From Candidatus Melainabacteria bacterium (GTDB lineage Bacteria > Cyanobacteriota > Vampirovibrionia > Obscuribacterales > Obscuribacteraceae): a DNA stretch of 64,000 nt. Numbering within the stretch: the stretch's first letter is position 1; every line of letters begins with the position of its first letter. The stretch lies in contig RXJR01000004.1 of the NCBI GenBank assembly GCA_003963305.1, positions 556,253 through 620,252 on the forward strand, in the 5' to 3' direction. A program made the translations under genes and the position numbers. Under the pieces are notes generated by a model. It was not told where the DNA came from, searched no databases, and saw nothing but the letters and a program-made list of their open reading frames with translations. Positions 27,405 through 36,709 of this stretch are shown piece after piece.

Positions 27405-27964
27405 TAGTTTTCCCCTCATTAATAAGTAGTTTGATATAAATTGCCGGACGAATTCAGAAGTTGAGAAGAGAATCAGACAATCGAACGCTTATTGCGATTT
27501 ATTCTCAATTCCCGAATGCGCTAAGGATAATAACCAGCAAAATCAAAGTCAATTGTCGATGGCTTACCGAAATTAGTGTATCGATATGGAATCTGCCTTT
27601 CTAGCTAAGCCCCTGGTAGGGATTGAGCGCTTTCCAAGCCCGCCAAAATCATTTCTAATATTGTCTGCTTAATAAAATCAGAGCACCCCAAAAATCCCTG
27701 TTTGCCGCTCCCTGCAGGTTAGCCTGGCGACCTACTGAGGACATGCAAGTGGTATACATCTTGGAATCCACAGGCGGAGGCTTTTGTAAAGCAATGATAA
27801 CAATCGCAATAAGGGACTTCCGATCTTGCGAGTATTATCATCTTTTGGGCTCTTTCGAGCGCCGAAAGCATCGCACAGACGGCCGTCCGGCAATTCTCAC
27901 TTCAGGCGTCTCGATTCGCAAATCGTTCTCCTGAGAAGTTCAATGTGCAGAAATTTCCGCAGCG
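27405..27964. other. Intergenic region upstream of Tad operon
   Basis: 560 bases without a convincing gene. The best minus-strand promoter candidate for the Tad operon lies at 27524-27552. The rest shows no terminator, repeat or RNA I can name; a short plus-strand frame at 27743-27934 has no recognisable features. Confidence 0.5.
27524..27552 (-). promoter_or_regulatory. Candidate Tad operon promoter
   Basis: On the minus strand TTGACT (27547-27552) is followed after 17 bases by TATCCT (27524-27529). The -10 box matches consensus in four of six bases. It would give a leader of roughly 110 bases before the first pilin gene. Confidence 0.35.
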
Positions 27965-29080
27965 CTATTTGGCGCCCACTCTCTCCAGAGCCTTACCTGA
28001 CAGAGCCGCCAGCGTCTGTTGGTTCAATCGGCGCTTAGAAGCCATCAGATCACGCTCTGATTCGACAATAATTTCTTCCAGATAGCGCAGCGATACTTTG
28101 CGCTGGCTGAAGATTTCCTGACGCTTCTTGAGCATCTTGGGCATCATCTTGCAAGCATTAAGCGCACCATGCAGCCAGGGCACAATCTGCGCGCCACGCA
28201 CTGTGACAACGGCAAGATAATAAAGCTGCCAGTACAAAATCTCGGGCAAGAACTTCCACAGCAACGGCCCTGGAATGTTTTTGACAATAGTATTCAAATT
28301 ATTTTGTGAAGACAATCGAACCACGAGCGGGCTGTAGCCACTGCCTGTAGTACCGCAGCCGAGGTGATAGACGATGGCAGACGGCACGTAATAGCACTTG
28401 AATCCTGCATTTTGTGCTCTCAGACCGAAATCGACGTCTTCAAGATAGGCAAAATAATCGTCATCAAGGTATCCAATCGCATCGAACAATTCCTGGCGAT
28501 AGATGGCAGCGCCACCGCAGGCGCCCAGTATGTATCTCGGCTCGTCAAAACGTCCTGTATCTCTCTCCCGATGCCCGATTCGACCAGGCAAGCCGCCTCG
28601 TCTGTAACCATCACCGGCACCGTCAAGCAGTTTATGATCATCGTAAGCCAACATCTTACAGCCGGCACTGCCGATCTCTGGATGCTCGCGCATGGCTTTG
28701 ACAAGCTCAGACAGCCAGTTTTTATCGACGATCGTGTCATTGTTCAAAAGAGCCACGAACTCGCCCTTTGAAGCTCTGATGCCATGATTCACGGCCGGGC
28801 TGAAACCGGTGTTGACTTCAAAAGTAATCAGTCGAACTTGCGGGTAGTTTTCTCGCAAGAAGTCCACCGAACCGTCTTTGGAACCGTTATCGACGATAAT
28901 CACTTCCAGGTTCTGATAAGACTGTGCAAGCAGCGAGTCAAGGCATCCTGCCAAAAACTTTTTGCCATTCCAGTTAGGAATGACGACACTTACTAACTCT
29001 GGTGTAAATTGCGGCACAGGATGTTCACTGATGACGACGTGCAGACATTTTACAGATTCTGCACCGGTAAATCTCGACAA
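27965..29080 (-). CDS. Family 2 glycosyltransferase
   Basis: Nucleotide-sugar-dependent glycosyltransferase with a GT-A fold, about 371 residues. VSVVIPNWNGKKFLAGCLDSLL and VIIVDNGSKDGSVDFL open the domain; LNNDTIVD stands for the DxD-type metal site; GACGGAAIYRQELFDAIGYLDDDYFAYLEDVDFGLRAQ is the acceptor-side block of rhamnosyltransferase-like members. A hydrophobic stretch near residue 280 may touch the membrane. The start is uncertain: the frame has only TTG 29080 or a GTG near 29017, no ATG. Confidence 0.9.
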   Translation of the reverse strand: MSRFTGAESVKCLHVVISEHPVPQFTPELVSVVIPNWNGKKFLAGCLDSLLAQSYQNLEVIIVDNGSKDGSVDFLRENYPQVRLITFEVNTGFSPAVNHGIRASKGEFVALLNNDTIVDKNWLSELVKAMREHPEIGSAGCKMLAYDDHKLLDGAGDGYRRGGLPGRIGHRERDTGRFDEPRYILGACGGAAIYRQELFDAIGYLDDDYFAYLEDVDFGLRAQNAGFKCYYVPSAIVYHLGCGTTGSGYSPLVVRLSSQNNLNTIVKNIPGPLLWKFLPEILYWQLYYLAVVTVRGAQIVPWLHGALNACKMMPKMLKKRQEIFSQRKVSLRYLEEIIVESERDLMASKRRLNQQTLAALSGKALERVGAK

Positions 29081-29237
29081 CCTACTAATGTAACGACCAA
29101 TTCGATACGCTCAATGAGCCGTATATAATAGAAAGTCCCCAAAGCAAAACGCTCACACTCTGCAGCACGAGAGAGCCAGAGAGGCTTTTATTTCCGCCAA
29201 ACTATTATTCGTCACACTGGAACCGATTTCGAAGAGC

Positions 29238-30521
29238 ATGGCCGGACCTGCGATTCGAATGATCGAACTGGCGCGACAACTGGATGACGAGTTCGACATT
29301 ACTGTCTTCAGTCCATACGGCGGCGAGCATAAATTTCAACTAACAGAAACAGATAAGTTTCACGTAATCGTTGGCGCCTCCAGAAGCGAATTGATGGAAC
29401 TGGCAAACAATGCCGAAACTATCTTCGTGCAAGCCAACGTGCTCAAGCAATATCCGCGCCTGGCTCGATTGAACAAATATTTGATTGTCGACTTGTACGA
29501 CCCATATCTGTTTTCACTGCTCGTTCAATATCAAGATGACCCTGTCACCGCATCGAGCAGCTACCGGCTCATGCATCAGGTCCTGGAAAAGCACATGCTC
29601 GTTGCAGACTTTTTTCTCTGTGCTTCAGAGAGACAAAGAGACTACTGGATTGGCAGATTTTGCGCACTCGGTCGAGTTGATCCGGGTATGTACCGGTTCG
29701 ATCCCTCTTTGCGAAAACTCATTGACGTGGCAGCCTTCGGACTATCTGAAAAGTCGCCGGAAAAAAGTGGCCAGGGATTGCGCGCCGATTTTCCAAAAAT
29801 CGAAGCGAAAGACTTCGTGTTGCTCTGGGGCGGCGGCGTGTGGGATTGGTTCGACCCGCTGACTGTGATTCGAGCAGTGAAAGAAATAAGCGCCCACCGC
29901 AAAGACATCAAGCTGGTCTTTATGGGCATAAAGTCACCCAATCCAAAAGTTCCCCTTATGCAAATGGCAGTCAAGGCCCAGGCGCTCGCTGAAGAGCTGG
30001 ATGTCTTGAATAAAAACGTCTTCTTCTCAGACAAATGGATACCCTACGAACAACGAGTCAACTACCTTCTGGAAGCGGATGCAGCCGTATCAGCGCACTA
30101 CGACTTGATAGAAACCAGATTCTCTTTCCGCACACGCATTCTCGATTATCTCTGGGCCGGACTGCCGATTCTAACGACGGGCGGAGATCAACTGGCCGAG
30201 ATGATTGACGCAAACAAAGCCGGTATAGCCATCGATTACGAAGACGTGAAAGGATGGGTGGCAGCGATTGAAAAATTAGCAGACGACCGCGATCTGCGAG
30301 AACTGTGCGCCAAAAATTCACACAAGCTCGCCCAGCAATTCCACTGGTCGAAATCGGCTCAACCGCTGCGTCAGTTTTGCACAGCGCCTTACCACACACC
30401 GGCATTTGAAAAAGTGACCATGCCGTCGGTGCTGGAGCGAGCACATGCGGTTTACTCAAGAGGCGGAAAAGAACTGGTTCTCAAACGCATCAAAGAACTT
30501 TCCAAAGATCTTCTCAAATAA
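29238..30521 (+). CDS. GT-B fold glycosyltransferase, start possibly upstream
   Basis: Group 1/family 4-like glycosyltransferase, 427 residues from the first canonical start. The C-terminal nucleotide-sugar domain shows LLWGGGVWDWFDPLTVIRA, DKWIPYEQRVNYLLEADAAVS and FRTRILDYLWAGLPILTTGGDQLAEMI. Codons upstream of ATG 29238 read AKLLFVTLEPISKS, the expected first Rossmann strand, so translation probably begins earlier, perhaps at ATT 29190, which has AGAGAGG five bases upstream. No ATG, GTG or TTG exists in frame after the stop at 29115. A TATAAT box lies at 29124-29129. The acceptor is unknown. Confidence 0.87.
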   Translation: MAGPAIRMIELARQLDDEFDITVFSPYGGEHKFQLTETDKFHVIVGASRSELMELANNAETIFVQANVLKQYPRLARLNKYLIVDLYDPYLFSLLVQYQDDPVTASSSYRLMHQVLEKHMLVADFFLCASERQRDYWIGRFCALGRVDPGMYRFDPSLRKLIDVAAFGLSEKSPEKSGQGLRADFPKIEAKDFVLLWGGGVWDWFDPLTVIRAVKEISAHRKDIKLVFMGIKSPNPKVPLMQMAVKAQALAEELDVLNKNVFFSDKWIPYEQRVNYLLEADAAVSAHYDLIETRFSFRTRILDYLWAGLPILTTGGDQLAEMIDANKAGIAIDYEDVKGWVAAIEKLADDRDLRELCAKNSHKLAQQFHWSKSAQPLRQFCTAPYHTPAFEKVTMPSVLERAHAVYSRGGKELVLKRIKELSKDLLK

Positions 30522-30641
30522 AGCAAGAATCGAACGCGCAGGCATAGGCCCGGCACGTCTGCATGAACTATCCTAGAGAAGGCGGTCAGAGAACAAGATT
30601 TTGCACACCAAAACCAACAGATTCGCCAGAAGACTAAAAGC

Positions 30642-31556
30642 ATGACGACTGTAACCTACTCGCTAGACGACAATCAGCGCCTGACCGAGCGCGTCGTACC
30701 GCCGCATCTGGACGGCAGTCCATGGCTGACGTTCGAGCAGCAACGGGCACTGCACATCTACGATGATTTGAGTCGCACGATGCGTCGCATGGCCAAGAAG
30801 CCAAGCGCAGAGCGAGTACACGAAGCGCGCGTCACTTTACGAAGATGGGATTGCATCTGGAATGTGCTGGAAGCCGACGGCTGGGCTACAAAAAAATATT
30901 CAGCCAAAGTCGGCAAAGAGCTGAAGAAAATTAGGCGTTTGCTGGGCGACCTGAGAGACTGCGACGTCAATATAGAAATTGCCGAATCACTCGGCGCCCC
31001 TCGCGAAATCATTGAAAAATGGCAGGCGGAGAGAAAATCCATCGCTCGAAAAACGAAAAAACAATTGAAAAATCTAGAAGTCGACAAGTTGTTGAAACGT
31101 CTGAGCACCTTCCTCTTACGACGCCCCGAAAAACTCAGACATGTAGTGGAAAAAAACGGGGAAAACGAAACTGACTCTGCTTATAACCACCTCGAGCCAT
31201 TCGTCAGGAATCAAGAGGAAATCGCGCGCCAACTTGCAAACAGCGCTCGAAACCCCGAAGAGTTGCATGCCCTGAGGCTCAGCATCAAAGCCTGGCGTTA
31301 CCTGCTGGCTGAATTTTATGGTTTGACCAATCTGCAACTGGTCCGAGCCCAACAAATACTGGGCAAATTGAATGATTTGCACAGAGTTGAAACATTGTTG
31401 ACTGCTACCCAGAGTCCGCTTGCCAACGAATCTCTTAGCAAGTCTAACGAGCAGCGAGAAAAACTGTTAGATGACTTCACAGAGTTTCGAGAAAACCTTC
31501 CATACGGGCTGAGACCAACAATTTCGTCAGTAGTCGAGAAGATAAAAACCAATTGA
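30642..31556 (+). CDS. CHAD domain protein
   Basis: 304-residue all-helical CHAD protein; members bind polyphosphate through conserved His and basic residues. The motifs are ERVHEARVTLRRWDCIWNVL near the N-terminus and ELHALRLSIKAWRYLLAEFYG in the second half. No fused CYTH (triphosphatase) domain is present. Polyphosphate granule binding is a family expectation. Confidence 0.9.
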   Translation: MTTVTYSLDDNQRLTERVVPPHLDGSPWLTFEQQRALHIYDDLSRTMRRMAKKPSAERVHEARVTLRRWDCIWNVLEADGWATKKYSAKVGKELKKIRRLLGDLRDCDVNIEIAESLGAPREIIEKWQAERKSIARKTKKQLKNLEVDKLLKRLSTFLLRRPEKLRHVVEKNGENETDSAYNHLEPFVRNQEEIARQLANSARNPEELHALRLSIKAWRYLLAEFYGLTNLQLVRAQQILGKLNDLHRVETLLTATQSPLANESLSKSNEQREKLLDDFTEFRENLPYGLRPTISSVVEKIKTN

Positions 31557-31661
31557 AATTATAACTAATCCTGAAACTGCCTGATTTATTGGTGTTGGCG
31601 CCATAATATGTAGTCATAAGCGCAACGTCGGCAAAATGCGAAAGTGCCAGGGAAGTAACAG

Positions 31662-32639
31662 ATGACTATTAGAAAGAAGCTAACCATCCTCGGTTCGGGT
31701 TCGGCGGGTCTGACTGCTGCTATCTATGCGGCTCGAGCCAACCTGGAACCTCTCGTAGTCCAGGGACTGCAAGCCGGTGGACAGCTCACTATCACTACCG
31801 AAGTCGAAAATTTCCCCGGTTTTCCTGATGGCATCCAGGGTCCAGAGCTTATGGAAGAAATGCATAAGCAAGCTGAAAGATTCGGCACACAATTTATCTA
31901 CGACAACGCTGAGTCGGTTGACCTGAGCAAGCGTCCTTTTACAATTCGCACAAGCGGCGAAGAAATCGTCACAGACACGCTTCTCATCTGCACAGGCGCC
32001 TCAGCCAAACTACTCGGGCTCGAGTCTGAAAGCAAACTGATGGGTCATGGAGTCTCTGCCTGCGCCACCTGCGATGGATTTTTCTTCCGCGACAAAGAAG
32101 TATTTGTAGTCGGAGGCGGCGATACTGCCCTCGAAGAAGCACATTTCTTGACGAGATTCGCCACCAGCGTCACGATCATTCACCGACGCGATAGCTTCAG
32201 GGCATCGGCAATCATGATCGACCGGGTCAAACGCAATCCCAAAATCAAATATATTCTCGATTCTGCGCTTGTAGACGTCAAAGATGTCTCAAAAGGCGAA
32301 GTAACTGGTATCACAGTCAAAAATTTGAAGACCGGTGAATTGCAAGATCATCCTGCTGACGGCGTATTCATCGCCATCGGGCACAAACCCAACACAGATC
32401 TCTTCGTCGGTGGACCACTGGAATTGTCGGAAGCCGGCTACATCAAGACCGACGGCGTCAAGACAAAAATCAAGGGCGTGTTCGCAGCAGGAGATGTTCA
32501 GGACGAAGTCTACCGACAGGCGGTAACTGCGGCTGGTTCAGGCTGTATGGCCGCACTGGAAGCACAATGGCTGATCGAAGCCGAAGAAGCAGAGTCGGAA
32601 AAAAAAACTCAATTAGCTGAAGCCGTGGGTCACGCGTGA
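31662..32639 (+). CDS. trxB: Thioredoxin reductase
   Basis: NADPH-dependent flavoprotein that reduces thioredoxin, 325 residues. The FAD-binding motif is LGSGSAGLTAAIYAARA, the redox-active disulphide is CATCDG, the NADPH motif is VVGGGDTALEEAHFL, and the C-terminal FAD motif is GVFAAGDVQDEVYRQAVTAAGSG. The ATG has GGGAAG upstream. Its stop overlaps the next gene by four bases (GTGA). Confidence 0.96.
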   Translation: MTIRKKLTILGSGSAGLTAAIYAARANLEPLVVQGLQAGGQLTITTEVENFPGFPDGIQGPELMEEMHKQAERFGTQFIYDNAESVDLSKRPFTIRTSGEEIVTDTLLICTGASAKLLGLESESKLMGHGVSACATCDGFFFRDKEVFVVGGGDTALEEAHFLTRFATSVTIIHRRDSFRASAIMIDRVKRNPKIKYILDSALVDVKDVSKGEVTGITVKNLKTGELQDHPADGVFIAIGHKPNTDLFVGGPLELSEAGYIKTDGVKTKIKGVFAAGDVQDEVYRQAVTAAGSGCMAALEAQWLIEAEEAESEKKTQLAEAVGHA

Positions 32640-33343
32640 ACGCGTCAGTCAGAGAGCGTACTTCAGAGCGAATCAAGAGCCTGGCACTGAACCACTCGTG
32701 CGCCAGGCATCCGCTCTTCGCGCGCTTAAGAAAAGACAGATTCGATCTGCCGCAAGTGGCAGCACTGTTGCGCAACTATGATGCGCACGCATCTGTTCTG
32801 CGTCGGTTACTGCTGAAAGCGGCGACCCTTATGCCGGAGCCTGCCGTCGGTTTCATTCTAGAGAACGTACGCAATGAATACGGGAATGGTGACTACAACA
32901 AAGCACATCAATGGCAACTAAAGGATCTGGCACTACAAGCTGGTGTCACAGACGATGCCTTCAAGGCAGCAAAGATTGAACCCGGAACGAAGAAATTCAT
33001 TCAGACGGTGCCCAGGTATTACGATCCCAAACCGGCATCTGCAGCCGGGTTCATGAGAGCGGCAGTATCTGCTGGTGCCATCACCGCCACCGAAATACTT
33101 GCACTGGAAGAATTCAAAGCGCTGCAAACGGCCTTTGAACAATTTGGGCTCGAGCACCATATCTGGTTCGACCATGTGCGAGTAGAAGCAGAACATACTG
33201 ACGAATCGATTCAACTGGCGGAATATTTCATTGACCAGCACAATGCAGTCAGAGCTGTTGAGCATGGCTTGAATGGAGTTCTGGAAGCAAATGTCTATCT
33301 GTACGATGGGCTGCTCAGCTCCCTCTCCCAAAATGCGACCTGA
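32636..33343 (+). CDS. Haem-oxygenase-like fold diiron-type enzyme (PqqC/TenA-like)
   Basis: 235-residue all-helical protein of the PqqC/CADD/iron-containing redox enzyme group. ENVRNEYGNGDYNKAH contains the Glu and His of the first metal helices, and HHIWFDHVRVEAEHTDES the second, arranged as in the iron-binding HDO family. The reaction cannot be assigned; known relatives cleave or oxidise small amino compounds. It starts at GTG 32636, overlapping the trxB stop by four bases, so it is translationally coupled and may depend on TrxB for reduction. Confidence 0.78.
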   Translation: MNASVRERTSERIKSLALNHSCARHPLFARLRKDRFDLPQVAALLRNYDAHASVLRRLLLKAATLMPEPAVGFILENVRNEYGNGDYNKAHQWQLKDLALQAGVTDDAFKAAKIEPGTKKFIQTVPRYYDPKPASAAGFMRAAVSAGAITATEILALEEFKALQTAFEQFGLEHHIWFDHVRVEAEHTDESIQLAEYFIDQHNAVRAVEHGLNGVLEANVYLYDGLLSSLSQNAT

Positions 33344-33445
33344 CACGCTAGTTCTAGAGCGATCCAATTCGGTGTGAAACTGAGTTAAGGCTCTCTCAAT
33401 TGGTAAGCCTTATTCTAGCCCCAGGAACAAGAGAAAGCCTGTGTA

Positions 33446-34582
33446 ATGCACGTTGCCATGGTATTGCGTCAGTTCTCGCCTTTTGGCGGTCTTGAACTGT
33501 ACACATTTGAATTAGTCAAAGGTCTTTTAGATCGCGGATTACGCGTCACAGTAATCTGCGAAAAAGATGACACCAACTACCAACATGAAAAGCTAAACGT
33601 TATCAATTTCGCAGCCCCTCCCCGTGGAGCAAACAAAGCCGACAAGATCAGGCACTACTTTCAAGTTGCCAGTGCTGCGGTGGCTGAGTCTGGACCATAC
33701 GATCTCATACACTCGCAACACTTTCCCATCAGACAGGTTGACGTAGTCACGTTTCACAACCACACAATATTCAGGCTGACGGAAGTTGGGCAACGCTGGG
33801 AGCAACTGCTCAATCTAATCAAGGTGAATACATCGCAAGCGTACAAGTTACGCGACCAGCACGACAGAGAGCTATGCCACCAGGCCCGGTGCTTGATATT
33901 TCCAGCAAAAGTTTGTATGGACGACTTCAAAAGACACTATGAACTGGAAAATAAGCATCTGGCCATCGCGCATCCGGGCGCCTCTACAGAAGTGCCACTG
34001 GTAAAAGTCCATTCCATCGAGCCAGGCCAGACCTTCAACTTTCTCTTTGTCGGCAAGGGCTACCGCAAGAAGGGTCTGGACGTGCTGCAGCAAGCTTGCA
34101 AAATTGTCGCTTCCCACAAAAAGAACTTCAAATTGCAAATAGCCGGACTGAAGCTAAAACCGCAAGACAGAGCGAGATTAGCGCTTGCCGGGCTAACGAA
34201 GCACGTCGATTATCTAGGCTTTCAAAAAGACATGAATGCGGTCTATCAGAAGTCATCCTGCATAATCTTGCCTTCACGTATAGAACCATTCGGCATGGCA
34301 CCAATCGAGGGCATGTTGCGCGGACTCATACCTATAGTCAGCCGTACCTGTGGAGTAGCAGAAGTGTTGAGCGACGAGAAAGATTCACTCATCCTCGAAG
34401 ATCACCTGAAAGTTCAAGAGCTGGCAGCTCTAATGGAGAAGTTGATAGACAATCCCGACCTCTGCCATAGACTCTCGCTGGCTGCGCTGGGAACTGCTCA
34501 AAAATTGAATTGGAACCAGACGGTTGAAAGTACCATCTCAGCCTACAACGCAGTTTTAAGCACGTCCGTTTCAAACAGATAA
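33446..34582 (+). CDS. Family 4 glycosyltransferase
   Basis: GT-B retaining glycosyltransferase, 378 residues. The N-terminus VAMVLRQFSPFGGLELYTFELVKGL has the Gly-rich acceptor loop, FLFVGKGYRKKGLDVL begins the donor domain, and PSRIEPFGMAPIEGMLRG is the E(x7)E sugar-nucleotide motif. The order resembles RfaG/WaaG-like LPS core enzymes; the acceptor is unproven. A short inverted repeat precedes it but gives no clear terminator. Confidence 0.92.
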   Translation: MHVAMVLRQFSPFGGLELYTFELVKGLLDRGLRVTVICEKDDTNYQHEKLNVINFAAPPRGANKADKIRHYFQVASAAVAESGPYDLIHSQHFPIRQVDVVTFHNHTIFRLTEVGQRWEQLLNLIKVNTSQAYKLRDQHDRELCHQARCLIFPAKVCMDDFKRHYELENKHLAIAHPGASTEVPLVKVHSIEPGQTFNFLFVGKGYRKKGLDVLQQACKIVASHKKNFKLQIAGLKLKPQDRARLALAGLTKHVDYLGFQKDMNAVYQKSSCIILPSRIEPFGMAPIEGMLRGLIPIVSRTCGVAEVLSDEKDSLILEDHLKVQELAALMEKLIDNPDLCHRLSLAALGTAQKLNWNQTVESTISAYNAVLSTSVSNR

Positions 34583-34600
34583 GGGCACAAGGAGGTCACA

Positions 34601-36709
34601 GTGACCGAACGCACAGGCAGCAAAACCAGGCCGAACAGACTCGTAAACGAAACGAGCACATACTTGTTGCAACACGCCTACAATCCGGTCGACTGGTACG
34701 CATGGGGACCGGAGGCGCTGGAGAAGGCCAGAGTGGAAGATAAACCGATCTTGCTTTCGATTGGTTACGCAGCCTGCCACTGGTGTCACGTCATGGAGCA
34801 CGAGTCGTTTGAAGACGAAGCCACTGCCAAGATGATGAACGACTACTTCGTCAATATCAAGGTCGATCGAGAAGAGCGTACTGACCTCGACGAAATTTAT
34901 ATGAAAGCGGTACAGATGATGACCGGACATGGCGGCTGGCCAATGACTGTGTTTTTGACGCCGGAATTGAAGCCATTTTTTGGCGGCACTTACTTCCCGC
35001 CTCAAGACAGGCATGGATTGCCTGGTTTCAAAAAGCTGCTGACAGGATTACACCAGGCATGGGAAGAGCAACGTCCGGAAATCTTGAAGAGTTCTGATGA
35101 ATTGACAGGACACATGCGATTGATGGACGAAATCGCCAAGCCTGATGTTGAGCCTTTGTTGAACGAGAACTTGCTTGAACTGGGTACAGACAAACTGAGT
35201 CGAATTTTCGATCATATCTGGGGCGGATTCGGCAACGCGCCCAAGTTCCCACATTCATTCAGCCTCAATCTGGCAATGCGCTATGCGGCACCATCCAGCA
35301 AAGGACGCCCTGCTCGCAAAGAAGAATGCGTTGAAATCTACAAGACAAGCCTGGACCGAATGGCCTATGGTGGCATACACGATCAGATTGGCGGTGGGTT
35401 CGCGCGTTATGCGGTAGACAGGCAATGGCTTGTTCCCCATTTCGAGAAGATGCTCTACGACAATGCTCTTCTGTGCAAAACCTACCTCGACGGATACCTG
35501 CTGACCGGTCGCACTTATTGGGCTGATGTGGCGCGCGGCATTCTGGAATTTGTTTTACGCGAATTGACTACCGAAGATGGTGGTTTTTATTCCAGCCTGG
35601 ATGCGGACAGCGAGGGCGAAGAAGGAAAGTTCTATGTCTGGGATCCACAACAAGTGGAAGCGGTCCTTAACACTGATGCAGAATGGTTCAGCGAGGTTTT
35701 CGGCGTTACGAAACAGGGCAATTTCGAGCACGGAAAGAGCGTATTGCATCTGACAAAATCACCTGAAGCGCTGCAGGAGAAATTCAACCTTTCAGAATCG
35801 GAATTCTGGATAAAGGTTCGCGACTGCTCCGTCAAGTTGATGACGGAGCGAGCCAGGCGCGTGCGTCCAGGTCGTGACGAAAAGGTGTTGACGAGCTGGA
35901 ACTGCCTGATGATCACAGCTTTTATCGAAGGATATCGCGTACTGAAAGAACCGAGATATCTGGATGCGGCTCAGCGCGCGACCGAATTCATTTTCACCAA
36001 CCTGGTCAAAGACGGGCGACTATTGCGCACCTGGGGTCAGGGAAAAGCCAAGCTGAATGGCTACCTTGACGATTACTCCTATTTTGTTCAAAGCCTGCTC
36101 GATCTGGCAGAAGTTGATACCAACCCAAAATGGTTGCAAGAGGCGGAGCGCCTGACCAGAGTAATGCTCGATCAATTTGGCGACACTGAATCTGGTGGCT
36201 TATTCTACACAAGTGCAGACCATGAAGAGCTCGTTACCCGACCCAAAAGTCACTATGACGGCTCGATTCCGTCAGGTTCGTCAGTGGCAGTCTTTGCTCT
36301 GCTGCGCCTCTCGAAGCTAACAAACAACAAAGATTATGAACATAAAGCGGTCGAGCTATTGAAGCTATATGCTCCTTTCATGACACGCGTGCCAGATCAA
36401 TTCTCGAATTTCCTCTGCGCGGTCGATTTCTATCTTGCCGGGGAAACAGAGATAGCCTGCCTGTTCAAGTCAGGATCGGAAAGCGACGATGCGCGCAAGC
36501 TGCTGTTTGAACTGTACGCGCACTATATTCCGAACAAAGTTGTTTTATGCCACAACGAAAGTAAGAGTTCGACTCTTCCTCTCGTGGAAGGGCGAAAAAC
36601 GCTTTCAGGGGCGCCGACCGCGTATATTTGCTCCAACTACACTTGCGATGCACCGGTTGCGGACCCAGCCAAACTCAGTGAGCGTCTAAAGGAACTGGCG
36701 GGCAGATGA
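34601..36709 (+). CDS. YyaL/SSP411-type thioredoxin-domain protein (DUF255)
   Basis: 702 residues. The N-terminal thioredoxin-like domain ([25 protein letters not shown] as the CxxC-like redox site, [24 protein letters not shown]) is followed by a long alpha/alpha barrel region ([34 protein letters not shown]) like glycoside hydrolase or N-acylglucosamine epimerase folds. Activity unknown; members are widespread. GTG 34601 follows AAGGAGG at five bases. It converges directly with the next gene (no gap). Confidence 0.93.
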   Translation: MTERTGSKTRPNRLVNETSTYLLQHAYNPVDWYAWGPEALEKARVEDKPILLSIGYAACHWCHVMEHESFEDEATAKMMNDYFVNIKVDREERTDLDEIYMKAVQMMTGHGGWPMTVFLTPELKPFFGGTYFPPQDRHGLPGFKKLLTGLHQAWEEQRPEILKSSDELTGHMRLMDEIAKPDVEPLLNENLLELGTDKLSRIFDHIWGGFGNAPKFPHSFSLNLAMRYAAPSSKGRPARKEECVEIYKTSLDRMAYGGIHDQIGGGFARYAVDRQWLVPHFEKMLYDNALLCKTYLDGYLLTGRTYWADVARGILEFVLRELTTEDGGFYSSLDADSEGEEGKFYVWDPQQVEAVLNTDAEWFSEVFGVTKQGNFEHGKSVLHLTKSPEALQEKFNLSESEFWIKVRDCSVKLMTERARRVRPGRDEKVLTSWNCLMITAFIEGYRVLKEPRYLDAAQRATEFIFTNLVKDGRLLRTWGQGKAKLNGYLDDYSYFVQSLLDLAEVDTNPKWLQEAERLTRVMLDQFGDTESGGLFYTSADHEELVTRPKSHYDGSIPSGSSVAVFALLRLSKLTNNKDYEHKAVELLKLYAPFMTRVPDQFSNFLCAVDFYLAGETEIACLFKSGSESDDARKLLFELYAHYIPNKVVLCHNESKSSTLPLVEGRKTLSGAPTAYICSNYTCDAPVADPAKLSERLKELAGR

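Noticed and set aside
27743..27934. 63-residue plus-strand frame upstream of the Tad operon
   Set aside because: No Shine-Dalgarno, no recognisable domain, amino acid composition not convincing.
33380..33420. AAGGC/GCCTT inverted repeat before the glycosyltransferase at 33446
   Set aside because: Long loop and no U-run; not supported as a terminator.
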